A DNA stretch of 64,000 bases from Streptomyces sp. NBC_01142. GTDB taxonomy: Bacteria > Actinomycetota > Actinomycetes > Streptomycetales > Streptomycetaceae. Made by a program: the position numbers and the translations under genes. The stretch lies in contig NZ_JAPEOR010000002.1 of NCBI RefSeq assembly GCF_026341125.1, forward strand, positions 496,001 through 560,000. Direction: 5' to 3'. Below are positions 23,594 to 33,300 of the stretch, one piece after another (the stretch's first letter is position 1; each line of letters begins with the position of its first letter). The notes below the pieces were generated by a model, which was given only the letters and a program-made list of their open reading frames with translations, made no database searches and had not been told where the DNA came from.

Positions 23594-24799
23594 TCAGCAG
23601 TCGCATCCGCAGCAGTCGCAGCAGTCCGGGCAGTCGCAGTCCCGGCAGCAGCCTTCGCGCTTCTTGCGGGACCAGGGGCCTTCGTACTCCTTGGCGCAGC
23701 AGATCTGACAGGTGCAGAAGAGCCCGGTGAAGACCGCGCAGCCGGCCAGGAAGCCGCGCCGCTTGGGTGTCGGCGGCTCACCGCCGAACTGCGGAGGCAG
23801 CCCACCCGGTCCACTCGGTCCGCCCGGGGCTCCCGGGATGCCGCCGCCGTAGGGGTTGTTCGAGCCGTAGGGCCCGTAGCCACTGCCCTGGTACGGGTTC
23901 TGCGGCCCCTGTGGTGTGCCCCCGTACCCCTGGTGCGCGCAGGTCGTCGTCCCGAAGGCCCGGTTCACCGAGTTCCGCAGCTCGTGGGCGAGCAGCACAT
24001 GCACCAGCTTGTCGTCCACGAACCGTGCCTCGCGCAGCGCGAGCCGTACCCCGTGCACCGCGTCGTCCGCGAGTCGGCGCGCCTCGACGAGCGAGGTGCC
24101 GGTCGCGGTGAGCGGATTCCAGGCACCCGACGCCGCGTCAGCCTGCCTGTCCTCCACGGCATCCAGCAGATGCGCGAGACGCCCGAAGAGCCTGCCCGCC
24201 TCGGCCAGCGGTGCCAGGTTCTCCGGCCGGCCGGCGAGGACTGCCGTGTGCGCGAAGGCGGCCGCGGTCGCCGTCTCCGTCGGCTCGGTGACGGTCAGCA
24301 GCGGGGTGCCGAGGCCGGCCAGCGCCTCGATCCCGGTCTGCCGGTCGACCGCGTCGAGCAGCACCGCCGTGTCGAAGCCGAGCTCAGCGCCGGTGCGCAC
24401 TCCGGCCCGGTCCCAGCCCGCGGCGACCCTGCGCGCGGCGGCCGCCACCGGCTTGCGGGCCAGTACCCCGTCCCGGTCCACGACGTGGTCGCGTACCTTC
24501 GCCGACGCCAGCACCAGCGAGACGGCCGCGGCGAGGCGGGCTCCCTCGCCCCGGGCGACGGGCGCGGTGCGCATCGCGCGCAGCGGGCACGGGCCCGCGG
24601 TGCGCCGTGACGCGGGGGTGCGCTCGGTCTGAGCCTCCGTCAGAACCGAGACGATCAGGCCGTCGTAGTTGGTGACGACCCGCGCGAACTGGCCGTGGTC
24701 GGAGCGAAGTGCCAGGCAGAGCCCACAGAGATGGGCCATCCACTCGGTTTTCAGCCCGTCGGCGAGACGGTGCGTACAGGGCCTGACTATTCCGAACAC
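23594..24799 (-). CDS. DUF5685-family protein with Cys-rich tail
   Basis: A 401-residue protein of the DUF5685 family found widely in actinobacteria. The N-terminus GIVRPCTHRL and MAHLCGLCLAL and the conserved block FVDDKLVHVLLAHEL mark the family. A Gly/Pro/Tyr-rich linker (about residues 290-345) leads to a final 48-residue segment with 15 cysteines in CC and CxC arrangements, ending CCGCDC. Such a tail suggests metal (Zn, Cu or Fe-S) binding. GTG 24799 has GGGGGA 5 nt upstream. No function is known to me. It is divergent from sflA. Confidence 0.82.
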   Translation of the reverse strand: MFGIVRPCTHRLADGLKTEWMAHLCGLCLALRSDHGQFARVVTNYDGLIVSVLTEAQTERTPASRRTAGPCPLRAMRTAPVARGEGARLAAAVSLVLASAKVRDHVVDRDGVLARKPVAAAARRVAAGWDRAGVRTGAELGFDTAVLLDAVDRQTGIEALAGLGTPLLTVTEPTETATAAAFAHTAVLAGRPENLAPLAEAGRLFGRLAHLLDAVEDRQADAASGAWNPLTATGTSLVEARRLADDAVHGVRLALREARFVDDKLVHVLLAHELRNSVNRAFGTTTCAHQGYGGTPQGPQNPYQGSGYGPYGSNNPYGGGIPGAPGGPSGPGGLPPQFGGEPPTPKRRGFLAGCAVFTGLFCTCQICCAKEYEGPWSRKKREGCCRDCDCPDCCDCCGCDC

Positions 24800-25088
24800 G
24801 ACGGTCCCCCGAGAGTCGTTCAACAGTGCGGCAGGCATCGTATCGAGCTATCCGTTCACCCATACGTCCCCACGGTCACCCGTCCGGCCCGACTTTCATA
24901 TTTTTATTCCGGCACGCCCCGTACGCAGGCGGAACCTTGACGAATCGCCACATCTTCTGCACCAGTACCGTCACGAATCCCCTGCGCGGTGACTATCCAC
25001 TTGGCGCGCGATCCGCATTATGGACGACCATAGGGATGCGGAACGACAGAAGGCCGCAGTGAGCGGACTGCAGCGGAAGGAGGCGTCC
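24800..25088. other. Divergent promoter region DUF5685 / sflA
   Basis: No gene is seen. An AT-rich island at about 24893-24911 (CTTTCATATTTTTATTCC) is exceptional for this genome and probably contains promoter elements for one or both genes. Confidence 0.45.
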
Positions 25089-25523
25089 ATGGGTTCTGTG
25101 CGCAAGGCGAGCGCCTGGCTGGGTCTCGTCGAGGACAGCGACGAGCGTTACTACGACGAGGAGTACGCCGAGGGCGGCGAGACGGGTGACTCGTGGGTCA
25201 CCGACCCCCGGGTACGCGTGGCCTCCGAGTCCGCCCAGGAAGTGGGCCGCCGGATCGCCACGGTCTCCCCGGACAGCTTCCGGGATGCCCGCGCGATCGG
25301 TGAGCTCTTCCGGGACGGCGTCCCCGTCATCGTGAATCTCACGTCTATGGAGCCCACCGACGCCAAGCGCGTGGTGGACTTCGCCGCCGGACTGACCTTC
25401 GGGCTGCGCGGCTCGATCGAGCGCATCGCCACCCGGGTCTTCCTGCTGAGCCCCGCCGACACGCTCGTCGTCAGCGGGGAGGCCGCAGGTCGTACGCCGG
25501 ACGGATTCTTCAACCAGAGCTGA
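25089..25523 (+). CDS. sflA: SepF-like cell division protein SflA
   Basis: A 144-residue SepF-family protein. It has a short amphipathic N-terminal helix ([13 protein letters not shown]) for membrane contact, an acidic linker ([17 protein letters not shown]), and the SepF core with [54 protein letters not shown]. In Streptomyces the SepF-like proteins SflA and SflB prevent Z-ring assembly at wrong places; the genomic setting (upstream of an acyl-CoA dehydrogenase and some 15 genes from der) matches SflA as I remember it. ATG 25089 has GGAAGGAGG 5 nt upstream, a strong site, and is preferred over the open frame to 25020. Confidence 0.87.
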   Translation: MGSVRKASAWLGLVEDSDERYYDEEYAEGGETGDSWVTDPRVRVASESAQEVGRRIATVSPDSFRDARAIGELFRDGVPVIVNLTSMEPTDAKRVVDFAAGLTFGLRGSIERIATRVFLLSPADTLVVSGEAAGRTPDGFFNQS

Positions 25524-25527
25524 GCAG

Positions 25528-25581
25528 GGCGCTCGCCGGCCCCTTCCGGTCTACCGGAAAGCGTCGAGGCCGGTGAGCGCC
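25528..25581. terminator. Nested hairpin terminator between convergent genes
   Basis: GGCGCTCGCCGGCC (25528-25541) pairs with 25568-25581 (one G-U), and inside it TTCCGGT/ACCGGAA (25544-25559) forms a second hairpin. The outer right arm lies within the last codons of the acyl-CoA dehydrogenase gene. Confidence 0.6.
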
Positions 25582-26741
25582 TTGCCCAGCACCAGCTGGT
25601 GCATCTCGACGGTGCCCTCGTAGGTGAGCACCGATTCGAGGTTCGTCGCATGACGCATCACGGGGTACTCCAGCGAAATTCCGTTCGCACCGAGGATGGT
25701 GCGCGAGGTGCGGCAGATCTCGATCGCCTCCCGCACGTTGTTGAGCTTCCCGAAGCTGACCTGCTCGGGACGGAGCTTGCCCGCGTCCATGCGCCTGCCG
25801 AGGTGGTGCGCGAGCAGGATGCCCTTGTGCAGTTCGACGGCCATGTCGGCGAGCTTGGCCTGGGTGAGCTGGAAGCCGCCGATCGGCTTGCCGAACTGCT
25901 CGCGTGTCTTCGCGTACGCCACCGCTGCCTCGAAGCTGGACCGGGCCGCCCCCATCGAGCCCCACACGATTCCGTAGCGGGCGTGCGAGAGACAGCTCAG
26001 CGGCCCCTTCAGGCCGGTGACGTCCGGCAGTACGGCGTCGGCCGGCAGCCGTACCTCGTCCAGGACCAGTTCGCTGGTGACGCTGGCCCGCAGTGACCAC
26101 TTGTGCTTGATCTCGGGCGCGGAGAAGCCGGGGGCATCGGTCGGGACGACGAATCCGCGGATGCCGTCGTCGGTCTGTGCCCAGACGACGGCGACCCCGG
26201 CCACCGAGCCATTGGTGATCCACATCTTGCGGCCGGTGAGCACCCAGTCGCCGCCGTCGCGCTTGGCGTAGGTACGCATTCCGGCCGGGTCGGAGCCGTG
26301 GTCGGGCTCGGTCAGCCCGAAGCAGCCGATGATCTCGCCCGCCGCCATGCCGGGCAGCCACCGCTGCTTCTGCTCCTCGGAGCCGAAGCGGTGGATGGCG
26401 TACATGGCGAGCGAGCCCTGGACGGAGACGAGCGAGCGGATGCCGGAGTCGGCGGCCTCGAGTTCCAGACAGGCCAGTCCGTACTGGACGGCGGTGGCGC
26501 CCGCGCAGCCGTACCCCTTGAGCGACATGCCGAGCGCACCGATCGAGCCGAGTTCGCGGGCCAGCTCGTGGATGGCGGGGAGCTCCCCGCGCTCGTACCA
26601 GTCGGCGATGTGCGGCAGGACGCGGTCGGCGGCCCAGGCCCGGACGGTGTCGCGGATCGCGAGGTCCTCGGGGTCGAGCAGATCGTCGATGCCGAGGGGG
26701 TCGCTCGGGTCGAAGGGCGGAAGCTTCGAGGGTGCGGACAT
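25551..26741 (-). CDS. Acyl-CoA dehydrogenase, glutaryl-CoA dehydrogenase-like
   Basis: A 396-residue FAD enzyme. Family features are IGCFGLTEPDHGSDPAGM (FAD/substrate loop), WITNGSVAGVAVVWA, YAKTREQFGKPIGGFQLTQAKLADM and YEGTVEMHQLVLG, the last containing the catalytic Glu in the position used by glutaryl- and short-chain acyl-CoA dehydrogenases. It would oxidise a short or glutaryl acyl-CoA, passing electrons to ETF. ATG 26741 has GGAGG 7 nt upstream. It is a single-gene unit, with an operator-like dyad at 26783-26797. Confidence 0.9.
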   Translation of the reverse strand: MSAPSKLPPFDPSDPLGIDDLLDPEDLAIRDTVRAWAADRVLPHIADWYERGELPAIHELARELGSIGALGMSLKGYGCAGATAVQYGLACLELEAADSGIRSLVSVQGSLAMYAIHRFGSEEQKQRWLPGMAAGEIIGCFGLTEPDHGSDPAGMRTYAKRDGGDWVLTGRKMWITNGSVAGVAVVWAQTDDGIRGFVVPTDAPGFSAPEIKHKWSLRASVTSELVLDEVRLPADAVLPDVTGLKGPLSCLSHARYGIVWGSMGAARSSFEAAVAYAKTREQFGKPIGGFQLTQAKLADMAVELHKGILLAHHLGRRMDAGKLRPEQVSFGKLNNVREAIEICRTSRTILGANGISLEYPVMRHATNLESVLTYEGTVEMHQLVLGKALTGLDAFR

Positions 26742-26782
26742 GAACTGGCCTCCGGCGGCGCTCACACAGCGGATCACGGAAA

Positions 26783-26797
26783 ACTAGCAGTGTTAGT
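26783..26797. promoter_or_regulatory. Operator-like imperfect palindrome
   Basis: ACTAGCA-G-TGTTAGT has 7-bp arms with one mismatch and lies about 40 nt upstream of the acyl-CoA dehydrogenase start, in an otherwise GC-rich stretch. A TetR-type acyl-CoA-responsive repressor site is a reasonable guess. Confidence 0.3.
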
Positions 26798-26821
26798 CAC
26801 GGCTCCGGCTGACGTTACGAC

Positions 26822-28498
26822 TCAGTGTCCCGCGCGTCCAGACCCGGCTGCCGTAGGGGTACCCCCGGGCGTCAGCTGTGCGGGAGGGGCCCCGCCGGGC
26901 GGAAGCGAGAGATCCGCTGCGTCCGCGGGACGTCTGGGCTGCGGGCACTTCTCGGTCACCGGCGCGCACTCCATGGTCCGCGGCAGCCGCAGCGCGGCGA
27001 GCGCGCCGAGCAGCAGCAGCCCCGCGCTGACCAGGAGCGTGACATGGAGGCCATGGACGAAGGAGTGGCGTGCCGCGGTGCGCAGTACGTCCCCGGCCGT
27101 GCCGCCGAGCCCGTCCGCCACCTGGTACGCCTCGCCCAGGGAGTTGGCGGCGGCGGAGCTGGCGGAGCCCGGAACACCGGAGACGGAGGCGAGCGCGGGC
27201 GCGTAGGCCGCGTTCATGACGCTGCCGAGGAGGGCGATCCCCATGCCCGCGCCCAGCTGGTAGGAGGTCTCGCCGATCGCGGCCGCCCCGCCCGCCTGGT
27301 CCGCGGGGGCTTCGCTGAGCATCGACTCGTACGCCGCGAAGAGCGTGGTCTGCAGCCCGAAGCCGAGGAGGACGAAGCCCGTGGTGAGCAGCCAGGGGCG
27401 GTCGTGCTGTCCCATCAGGGTCAGCAGCAGCACGGCCGCCGCGGTCAGCACGAAGCCCCAGCCGACCATCCGGCGCGGGCCGATGCGCTGCAGGGTGTGC
27501 GAGCCGGTGGCACCCGCGGCCATTGCGGCGAAGGTCAGCGGCAGCAGCCGCAGGCCGGTCTCCAGCGGGCTCAGCCCGAGGACCAGCTGGAGGTACTGGA
27601 CGGCGATCAGCTCCAGGCCGACCAGCGCGAGCATGGCCAGCACGATGCAGCCGACAGAGGTGGAGAAGGTGGCGCGGGCGAACATCCGCATGTCGATCAG
27701 CGGATGCTCGCGGCGCCTCTGCCGCCGTACGAACAGGGCCAGCAGCACACAGCCGAGCAGCAGCGGACCGACGGTCTTGATGTCGAGCACCGAGCCGCCT
27801 GCGCCGAGCCGCTTCACCCCGAGAACCGCGCCGAGCACGGCGGCCGCCGCCATCAACGCGCCGACCACGTCCCAGGGTCCGTCGGCGCCGCCGCGGGACT
27901 CGGGCAGCAGCCAGCGGCCGACCGGCAGGATCAGGGCCATCAGCGGGATGTTGATCAGGAAGACCGAGCCCCACCAGTAGTGCTCGACGAGAAAGCCGCC
28001 GAGTACGGGCCCGGTGGCGGCACCGACCGCGGCGACCGCGGTCCAGATGCCGATCGCCATCGCCCGCTCCCGCCGGTCCGGGAAGACCGCGCGGAGGATG
28101 GAGAGCGTCGCGGGCATGATCATCGCGCCACCTATGCCGAGCAGCGCGCGCGCCCCTATCAGCACTTCCGGGGTGGTGGCGAGCGCGGCGACCGCCGAGG
28201 CGGCGCCGAAGATGCCGTAACCCATCAGCAGGATGCGGCGGCGGCCGACCCGGTCGCCGAGGGTGCCGAAGAGGATCAGCAACGCGGCGCAGATGAGGGG
28301 ATACGCGTCCACGATCCAGAGCAGCTCGACGCCGCTGGGGCGGAGATCCTCCGTGACGGCCGGGACAGCGACATGCAGCACGGTCGCGTCGAGGGCGACC
28401 AGCAGAAGACTGATACAGAGAACGACAAGGACGACCCAGCGGTTGGCACCGCCGCCGGCGGCACGCAGTCGTGCTCCGGCCGTGGTCGTCCCGGACAT
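26822..28498 (-). CDS. MFS drug exporter, EmrB/QacA type (14 helices)
   Basis: A 558-residue major facilitator of the drug:H+ antiporter-2 class. Visible motifs are LVALDATVLHVAVPAV in helix 1 (motif D1), the loop motif GDRVGRRRILLMG (motif A), the helix-5 antiporter motif GPVLGGFLVEHYWWGSVFLINIP (motif C region) and many Leu/Ala-rich spans to about residue 505. The C-terminus is a Pro-rich cytosolic tail. It probably exports a toxic organic compound. ATG 28498 has GGGAGG 7 nt before it. No regulator of the TetR type is adjacent. Confidence 0.9.
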   Translation of the reverse strand: MSGTTTAGARLRAAGGGANRWVVLVVLCISLLLVALDATVLHVAVPAVTEDLRPSGVELLWIVDAYPLICAALLILFGTLGDRVGRRRILLMGYGIFGAASAVAALATTPEVLIGARALLGIGGAMIMPATLSILRAVFPDRRERAMAIGIWTAVAAVGAATGPVLGGFLVEHYWWGSVFLINIPLMALILPVGRWLLPESRGGADGPWDVVGALMAAAAVLGAVLGVKRLGAGGSVLDIKTVGPLLLGCVLLALFVRRQRRREHPLIDMRMFARATFSTSVGCIVLAMLALVGLELIAVQYLQLVLGLSPLETGLRLLPLTFAAMAAGATGSHTLQRIGPRRMVGWGFVLTAAAVLLLTLMGQHDRPWLLTTGFVLLGFGLQTTLFAAYESMLSEAPADQAGGAAAIGETSYQLGAGMGIALLGSVMNAAYAPALASVSGVPGSASSAAANSLGEAYQVADGLGGTAGDVLRTAARHSFVHGLHVTLLVSAGLLLLGALAALRLPRTMECAPVTEKCPQPRRPADAADLSLPPGGAPPAQLTPGGTPTAAGSGRAGH

Positions 28499-28946
28499 GT
28501 ACGTACCTCCCAATGAGTCCCTCGCGCTCGGCGGGCCAGTCAGGGACCGTGCTGCTGGGTGTCCCCCGGGGCGGCCCGGCATCGACGGGCGAGTGAGCCG
28601 TCAGCGTACGCGAAGCCGGCCGGGTGGCGCGTGGTGGATCTCTCACCCCGGCGAGCACGCACGTGTGGCGTGCGCCACGCCGCGACGCGCCCGAAGCCGA
28701 TCCCGAGTGGCCCTGAACGAACGGGAAATTCCGTACGGGGTGGTGGTGAACCATTTCTGGACCACAGAAAGAACCCTCACGTGAAGGCCCGCCGGGAATT
28801 GGCGGACAGGCCCGCCGACAAGGTCATCCGGCTTTCCCGACCGCCCGGGAATATATCCGGATCTGAGACATACTCCACATCACATCGGCATCACAAAGAC
28901 ACCGGATCGGCCTAGCCACGCACTCACTCGCTGTAACGTCGATTGG
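28499..28946. other. Divergent intergenic region, MFS exporter / PAP2 phosphatase
   Basis: I see no reliable gene here; open frames are Arg-rich shadows. It should hold the two promoters. TAACGT at 28934-28939, 7 nt before the PAP2 GTG, could be a -10 box of a leaderless transcript. Confidence 0.45.
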
Positions 28947-29933
28947 GTGCGTACCGACATCTTTGCCCGCCTCGACCGGGAGCCGGAACCGCCGAAGATA
29001 GAGATCCCGCGGATGACCCGCACTCGTCTCGCCCTCTTCGGCGGGACGTCGGCGTTCTATCTCGCCATCGTCGTCGCCGTGCTGGCGTCAACCTGGCTGG
29101 TGATCATCGACTGGAAGATCATGCTGTTCCGCCCCTATCAGCAGTGGCCGGACCTGCACGCCTTCCTCGACTACTTCGTGGTCCTCGGTCAGCGCGGCCC
29201 CACGGCCGTGATGGTCGCGGCCTGGCTGGGCTGGCGCTCCTGGCGCCAGCACACCCTGCGGCCCCTGCTGGTACTGGGCGCCTCGCTGCTGCTGCTCAAT
29301 GTGACCGTTGGTGCGGTCAAGATCGGACTCGGGCGGGGCGGCCCCCACTACGCGACTCAGATCGGATCGGCCGAGCTCTTCGCCGGCGGCGATATATTTC
29401 CCTCCGGGCACACCGCGAATGCGGTCGTGACCTGGGGAATCCTGGCGTATCTGGCCACCACACCGCGGGCTCGGCGCTATCTGTCTGCACTGTCGGCCGT
29501 GGTCTCCCTCGGCGTCGGCCTGACCACCGTGTACCTCGGTACACACTGGCTGAGCGATGTGCTGCTCGGCTGGGCGGCCGGGCTGCTGATCCTGCTCACG
29601 CTGCCCTGGTGCGAGCCGCTGATCGGCCGTGCGGAGGCCTGGGTCTTCTCGGTGCGCGAGCAGTGGCGTGCGCGCCGCCGGCTCGCCCCGTCGCTGCCGG
29701 TCGCCTCCGGCGGCCCGCGGCCTGCGATATTCCCGCAGAGAGGGCCGTCGGAGAAGAAGGGCACGCCCCGAGAGCCGGTGGCCGCAGGCAGCGGCAACCG
29801 GTCCACGTCCGCGACCAGGACCTCGACGCACCTCGCCCAGCCCCGGCCGCACGCGGTGCGCTCCGAGCGGACGCCGGTCACCCCGTCCGGCAGCCGCCGT
29901 CCGCCGCACTCGCGGGCGGCCACGGGCGGCTGA
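28947..29933 (+). CDS. PAP2-family membrane phosphatase
   Basis: A 328-residue membrane lipid phosphatase. About six transmembrane helices are visible. The phosphatase motifs are KIGLGRGGP (around residue 117), FPSGHT (around 152) and LTTVYLGTHWLSDV (around 192). The first is a variant of the usual K-x6-RP. The last 100 residues are a Pro/Arg/Ser-rich cytosolic tail without recognised domains, an unusual extension. Likely substrates are undecaprenyl pyrophosphate or phosphatidic acid. GTG 28947 has no clear ribosome site, suggesting a leaderless message. Confidence 0.87.
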   Translation: MRTDIFARLDREPEPPKIEIPRMTRTRLALFGGTSAFYLAIVVAVLASTWLVIIDWKIMLFRPYQQWPDLHAFLDYFVVLGQRGPTAVMVAAWLGWRSWRQHTLRPLLVLGASLLLLNVTVGAVKIGLGRGGPHYATQIGSAELFAGGDIFPSGHTANAVVTWGILAYLATTPRARRYLSALSAVVSLGVGLTTVYLGTHWLSDVLLGWAAGLLILLTLPWCEPLIGRAEAWVFSVREQWRARRRLAPSLPVASGGPRPAIFPQRGPSEKKGTPREPVAAGSGNRSTSATRTSTHLAQPRPHAVRSERTPVTPSGSRRPPHSRAATGG

Positions 29934-29965
29934 TCCACTTCCCCTGTCCGTACGACGCATAGCGG

Positions 29966-29998
29966 CGAAGGCCCCGACAGTGACTGTCGGGGCCTTCG
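29966..29998. terminator. Bidirectional hairpin terminator
   Basis: CGAAGGCCCCGACAG, a TGA loop and the exact complement form a perfect 15-bp stem. Outer bases GTACGAC/GTCGTAC add further pairing. It lies between the convergent PAP2 and I78-like genes. Confidence 0.85.
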
Positions 29999-30031
29999 TC
30001 GTACGTGTGCGCCGTATGTGTTCGAGACGGG

Positions 30032-30247
30032 TCAGCCGGGCCAGCAGCGGACGACGGTGCCGCCCTCGACCTCGAAGTTGAGCCGGCCCGACACATACTC
30101 CATGGTGATGATCGCGCCCGGCGGCAGCGCTCTGACGGTGCTCCAGCCACGCTCTCGGGCCAGCCGCTCGGCGCCCTCGGCGGCGAGGCCCAGATATGAC
30201 TCGGGGGCGTCGTCGGGCTGTACGGGAGGGGTCGGTATGGGTGCCAT
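30032..30247 (-). CDS. I78-family peptidase inhibitor-like protein
   Basis: A 71-residue small protein. The segment ESYLGLAAEGAERLARERGWS, then VRALPPGAIITMEY and GRLNFEVEGGTVVRCWPG, follows the pattern of proteinase inhibitor I78 (potato inhibitor I-like fold), with the exposed loop near RALPPG. No signal peptide is present, so it acts in the cytosol. Inhibitory activity is not established for most bacterial members. ATG 30247 follows GGTGGGTGG. Confidence 0.75.
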   Translation of the reverse strand: MAPIPTPPVQPDDAPESYLGLAAEGAERLARERGWSTVRALPPGAIITMEYVSGRLNFEVEGGTVVRCWPG

Positions 30248-30653
30248 GCCACCCACCGTAGGCGGCGGCGGACGGTGACGGAAGCCGGGTCCATGGGATG
30301 CCCTCACAGCCCCACGTACCCCAGCGGTCACGCTTCTGTCACAGGATCACGACACGCGTTCTCTTCGAACTCCGTCACTCGAACGAGCAGTTCAGCGACG
30401 CCTGCGCGGTAATTCAGCGCTCCCTGGCTATCATGCTCAATTCCTGACGGAAAATGCCCTGCCAAGGCGCTGCGGGTGAATTGACGGAGCGTAGATAATT
30501 TACTGCTTCCTTACACAATCCCCCCGAGTCTTCGTACATGCTCTCGGCCGAGCGGCCATCGCGCCCTGTCGCAGACGACCCGACGCGAGCATCATGTCTG
30601 GAGCCCGATACCGAATGACCGAAGCCCGAGCCGCGCAGAGCCAGGGGGCAGCG
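30248..30653. other. Divergent intergenic region, I78-like gene / ctaD
   Basis: I see no convincing gene. An AT-richer stretch at 30478-30525 (TTGACGG ... GATAATTTACTGC) probably contains the ctaD promoter, but -35 and -10 boxes with normal spacing are not evident. Confidence 0.45.
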
Positions 30654-32363
30654 ATGGGTACGGAAACCGCCGAGGCGCCGGCCGTCCCGGCACCGGTACG
30701 GCATCCGGGCAGGGTGTTCGTGGACTGGCTGACCACGACGGATCACAAGAAGATCGGGCACCTCTACCTGATCACCTCGTTCCTCTTCTTCCTGATCGCC
30801 GGGCTGATGGCGCTGATGATGCGCGCCGAGCTGGCCCGCCCCGGGCTGCAGCTGATGAGCAACCAGGAGTTCAACCAGGCGTTCACCCTGCACGGCACGA
30901 TCATGCTGCTGCTCTTCGCGACCCCGGCGTTCGCCGGCTTCGCCAACGAGATCATGCCGTTGCAGATCGGCTCGCCGGACGTGGCCTTCCCCCGGCTGAA
31001 CATGCTCTCGTACTGGCTGTATCTCTTCGGCGGCCTGATCGTGCTGAGCTCGCTGCTGGTGCCCAGCGGACCGGCGAGCTTCGGCTGGTTCGCGTACGCC
31101 CCGCTCAACTCCCTGGAACGCTCGCCGGGCATCGGCGCGGACCTGTGGATCATGGGGCTCGCACTCTCCGGCTTCGGCACGATTCTCGGCGCGGTCAACT
31201 TCATCACGACGATCATCGGGATGCGCGCGCCCGGCATGACCATGTTCCGGATGCCCATTTTCACCTGGAACGTGCTCTTCACCTCGATCCTGGTGCTGTT
31301 CGCCTTCCCGGTGCTCGCGGCGGCGCTGCTGGTGCTGGAGGCGGACCGGCAGTTCGGATCGGTGGTGTTCCAGCCGGAGTTCGGCGGGGCGCTGCTGTGG
31401 CAGCACCTGTTCTGGTTCTTCGGCCATCCCGAGGTCTACATCATCGCGCTGCCGTTCTTCGGCATCGTCACCGAGATCCTCCCGGTCTTCTCCCGCAAGC
31501 CGATCTTCGGCTACCTGACGCTCGTCGCCGCGACCATGGCGATCACCGGGCTCTCGGTGGTGGTGTGGGCGCACCACATGTTCGCCACCGGCGCGGTGCT
31601 GCTGCCCTTCTTCTCCTTCATGTCCTTCCTGATCGCGGTCCCGACCGGGGTGAAGTTCTTCAACTGGACGGGGACGATGCTCAAGGGCTCGCTCTCGTTC
31701 GAGACACCGATGCTGTGGTCGATCGGCTTCCTGGTGTCGTTCCTGTTCGGCGGGCTGACCGGCGTCATCCTGGCCTCGCCGCCGATGGACTTCCACGTCA
31801 CCGACTCGTACTTCGTGGTGGCGCACTTCCACTACGTCGTCTTCGGCACCGTCGTCTTCGCGACCTTCGCCGGCTTCTACTTCTGGTGGCCCAAGTTCAC
31901 CGGAAAGCTGCTCGACGAACGGCTCGGCAAGATCCAGTTCTGGACGCTGTTCGTCGGCTTCCACACCACGTTCCTGGTCCAGCACTGGCTGGGCGCGGAG
32001 GGCATGCCACGGCGGTACGCGGACTATCTGGCGGCCGACGGCTTCACAGCCCTCAACACCGTGTCGACCATCGGCTCGTTCCTGCTCGGCATCTCGACGC
32101 TGCCGTTCCTCTACAACGTCTGGAAGACGGCCAAGTACGGGAAGAAGGTCGCCATGGACGACCCGTGGGGCTACGGGCGTTCGCTGGAGTGGGCGACATC
32201 CTGCCCGCCGCCCCGGCACAACTTCACGACCATCCCCCGCGTCCGCTCCGAGTCACCCGCCTTCGATCTGCACCATCCCGAGTACGCGGCCGTCGACCAG
32301 TCGGCCGGGGCGGCCGGGGCGGTCACTCCAGGGCCCGGGACAGCCGGTCCCGGGCCGTCCTGA
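30654..32363 (+). CDS. ctaD: Cytochrome c oxidase subunit I (isolated copy)
   Basis: A 569-residue, 12-helix heme-copper oxidase core subunit that reduces oxygen and pumps protons. Metal ligands are in place: heme a His in TLHGTIM, the CuB/Tyr motif [11 protein letters not shown], the CuB pair WAHHMF, and the heme ligands in AHFHYVV. The start is ATG 30654, with AGGGGG 5 nt upstream; the frame is open to 30594. No subunit II, III or heme assembly genes are nearby, so it is a second copy outside the main cytochrome oxidase operon. Its last 41 nt overlap the convergent WYL regulator gene. Confidence 0.95.
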   Translation: MGTETAEAPAVPAPVRHPGRVFVDWLTTTDHKKIGHLYLITSFLFFLIAGLMALMMRAELARPGLQLMSNQEFNQAFTLHGTIMLLLFATPAFAGFANEIMPLQIGSPDVAFPRLNMLSYWLYLFGGLIVLSSLLVPSGPASFGWFAYAPLNSLERSPGIGADLWIMGLALSGFGTILGAVNFITTIIGMRAPGMTMFRMPIFTWNVLFTSILVLFAFPVLAAALLVLEADRQFGSVVFQPEFGGALLWQHLFWFFGHPEVYIIALPFFGIVTEILPVFSRKPIFGYLTLVAATMAITGLSVVVWAHHMFATGAVLLPFFSFMSFLIAVPTGVKFFNWTGTMLKGSLSFETPMLWSIGFLVSFLFGGLTGVILASPPMDFHVTDSYFVVAHFHYVVFGTVVFATFAGFYFWWPKFTGKLLDERLGKIQFWTLFVGFHTTFLVQHWLGAEGMPRRYADYLAADGFTALNTVSTIGSFLLGISTLPFLYNVWKTAKYGKKVAMDDPWGYGRSLEWATSCPPPRHNFTTIPRVRSESPAFDLHHPEYAAVDQSAGAAGAVTPGPGTAGPGPS

Positions 32364-33282
32364 TGTGCTCGGTCAGTTCCTGCGGCTCGATCACCTCGAA
32401 GTCCACGCCCATGAGCATCACATGGATCACCAGCACGTCCAGGCTCGCGGCCCCGGTGCGCAGCAGGCACGAGGTCTCGTCGACGGCCTCGAGAACTCCG
32501 TCCGACGGGCCGACGACCTGGGCGGCCTGCTCCGCCGACGTATTGAGTCTGATGACCGCCTGCGCCGCGTAGACGCGGGTGGAAACGCCCTGGGACACAT
32601 ACGCGGCGAGATCCTCGGCCGGCGGGGTGCGCGGAACGAAGCGCGGGCCGTGCGGCGGCCTCGGCGTGATCCGGTCGGCCCGGAACGTACGCCAGTCGGC
32701 GCGCTCCAGATCCCAGGCCACCAGATACCAGCGGCGCTCGGTGCACACCAGGCGATGCGGTTCGACGGACCGGCGGGTGGCGGAGCCGCCGTGGTCCAGG
32801 TACTCGAAGCGCAGCCGCTCGCTGTCCCGGCAGGCATTGGCCAGTTCGGTCAGCACACTCGCGTCGACGGTGGAGTTCTGCGGACCGCGCAGCATGGGCA
32901 CGGTGAAGGCATGGAGCGCGCCGACCCGGCGGCGCAGCCGGTGCGGCAGCACCTGCTCCAGCTTGGCGAGGGCGCGCACGGAGGTTTCGCCGATGCCCTC
33001 GATGCCGTTGCCGGCCGCGGTGCGCAGACCGACCGCGACGGCCACCGCCTCCTCGTCGTCCAGCAGCAGCGGCGGCAGCTCGGCCCCCGCGCCGAGCTGA
33101 TAGCCGCCGCCCGTGCCGGGGCTGGCGTTGACCGGGTAGCCGAGATCGCGCAGCCGGTCGACATCGCGCCGTACGGTACGCGGCGTGACACCGAGCCGGT
33201 CGGCCAGATCGGCGCCGGACCACTCACGGTGGGCCTGCAGCAGTGAGAGCAGGCGCAGCAGTCTTGCCGAGGTCTCCAACAT
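32323..33282 (-). CDS. HTH-WYL transcriptional regulator (YafY type)
   Basis: A 319-residue regulator. The N-terminal helix-turn-helix (residues 1-60: [34 protein letters not shown]) is of DeoR type. The WYL domain (about 140-220: [32 protein letters not shown]) carries the W-Y-L signature, which senses nucleic-acid or nucleotide ligands in known members. The C-terminal WCX region follows. A perfect palindrome lies 19 nt upstream of ATG 33282 and may be its own operator. It overlaps the end of ctaD. Confidence 0.9.
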   Translation of the reverse strand: MLETSARLLRLLSLLQAHREWSGADLADRLGVTPRTVRRDVDRLRDLGYPVNASPGTGGGYQLGAGAELPPLLLDDEEAVAVAVGLRTAAGNGIEGIGETSVRALAKLEQVLPHRLRRRVGALHAFTVPMLRGPQNSTVDASVLTELANACRDSERLRFEYLDHGGSATRRSVEPHRLVCTERRWYLVAWDLERADWRTFRADRITPRPPHGPRFVPRTPPAEDLAAYVSQGVSTRVYAAQAVIRLNTSAEQAAQVVGPSDGVLEAVDETSCLLRTGAASLDVLVIHVMLMGVDFEVIEPQELTEHIRTARDRLSRALE

Positions 33283-33300
33283 GGTGTCGAGTCTGTCAGC

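Noticed and set aside
28559..28915. A 118-codon + strand frame in the MFS/PAP2 gap
   Set aside because: No ribosome site and codon use unlike neighbours; likely chance.
30414..32219. A 601-codon open frame on the minus strand opposite ctaD
   Set aside because: Glu/Arg/His/Gln-rich shadow composition with no ribosome site; ctaD on the other strand has all oxidase ligands.
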